Below are positions 63,747-64,000 of a stretch of DNA of 64,000 bases, in pieces; position 1 is the stretch's first letter; each line of letters opens with the position of its first letter. The stretch is from positions 5,685,550 to 5,749,549 of the forward strand of contig JACBWW010000015.1 of the NCBI GenBank assembly GCA_020086605.1, in the 5' to 3' direction. The stretch is from Lanius collurio (taxonomy: Eukaryota; Chordata; Aves; Passeriformes; Laniidae). The notes under the pieces are model-generated. The model saw only the letters and a program-made list of their open reading frames with translations. It did not search any database and was not told the DNA's origin. The translations under genes were made by a program, and so were the position numbers.

Positions 63747-64000
63747 TAATTTTTTCTCTTTCTCGTTCTGTCGTTCATTTTGCACTCGTTCTTTTTCCTT
63801 TTTTCTCGTTCTGTCGTTTTTTTCATTCGTTCTTTTTCATTCTTGCTAGTTCTGTTGTTCATTTTTCATTTTTTCCTTTTTCCTTTTTTGTTGTACTTTC
63901 GTTCATGTTTTAATCCTTTTTTTTCTCATTCTGTCGTTCATTTTTCATTCATTCTATTTCCTTTTTTTCGTTCTGTCTTTCATTTTTCATTCGTTTTTTT
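63747..64000. repeat. Minisatellite, unit about 42 bp, truncated by the window edge
   Basis: A pyrimidine-rich tandem array is built on a unit containing CGTTCTGTCGTTCATTTTTC and a following CATTCGTTCTTTTTCC-type segment. The anchor NNTTCTG recurs at 63764, 63807, 63848, 63927 and 63969, so spacings are 43, 41, 79 (two diverged units) and 42 bp. About six units are visible and the array continues beyond 64000. It is almost free of purines on the + strand apart from G in the CGTT/GTCG core, and it retains CpG dinucleotides rare in the flanking DNA. Confidence 0.85.

Noticed and set aside
1..64000. CRISPR arrays, bacterial operons, tRNA and rRNA genes
   Set aside because: No regularly spaced identical repeats with unique spacers, no ribosome-binding-site/ORF clusters and no tRNA or rRNA signatures were seen. 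The window is vertebrate intronic and intergenic DNA.

Overview
This window is vertebrate nuclear DNA, AT-rich and dominated by introns. It is almost certainly avian: it carries a CR1 retroposon in a sequence form typical of birds (CR1 also occurs in crocodilians and turtles), a 270-bp solo LTR laid out like avian alpharetroviral LTRs, and a vertebrate neuronal gene with compact exons. I see no bacterial operons, CRISPR arrays, tRNA genes or rRNA genes.

The only gene I can support is GPM6A (neuronal membrane glycoprotein M6-a, PLP/DM20/M6 proteolipid family) on the + strand. Six coding exons (exons 2-7 in the usual numbering) lie at 12037-12229, 24812-24968, 38874-39027, 41118-41194, 42521-42586 and 48028-48180. 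All have GT-AG borders, all phases join, and together they encode residues 13-278 of a protein of the usual 278 residues. The first coding exon, for about 12 N-terminal residues, was not found and should lie upstream of the window. The 3' UTR runs to about 50300 and has two canonical AATAAA signals, a perfect 8-mer match to a miR-133 target site and a Pumilio-type element.

Layout: 1-12036 is inferred to be the large first intron. It holds a solo LTR (1457-1726, flanked by identical 6-bp target duplications), a GC-richer patch near 10140-10500 and a stretch with coding-like fragments at about 11185-11950. 12230-48027 holds the exons and five introns; the 2.1-kb intron before exon 5 carries an antisense CR1 copy ending about 110 bp from the splice acceptor. 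48181 to about 50300 is the 3' UTR. From about 50300 to 64000 I see no gene, only simple repeats and a minisatellite with a unit of about 42 bp that runs off the right edge (63747-64000).

I found no convincing novel multi-gene system. The most useful leads are the LTR with three CCAATAG boxes spaced exactly 31 bp apart, the CR1-derived cryptic splice acceptor near exon 5, the 3' UTR regulatory sites, the edge minisatellite and several candidate conserved noncoding blocks. Nothing here was aligned computationally. Identifications rest on reading the translation and on recalled family sequences.
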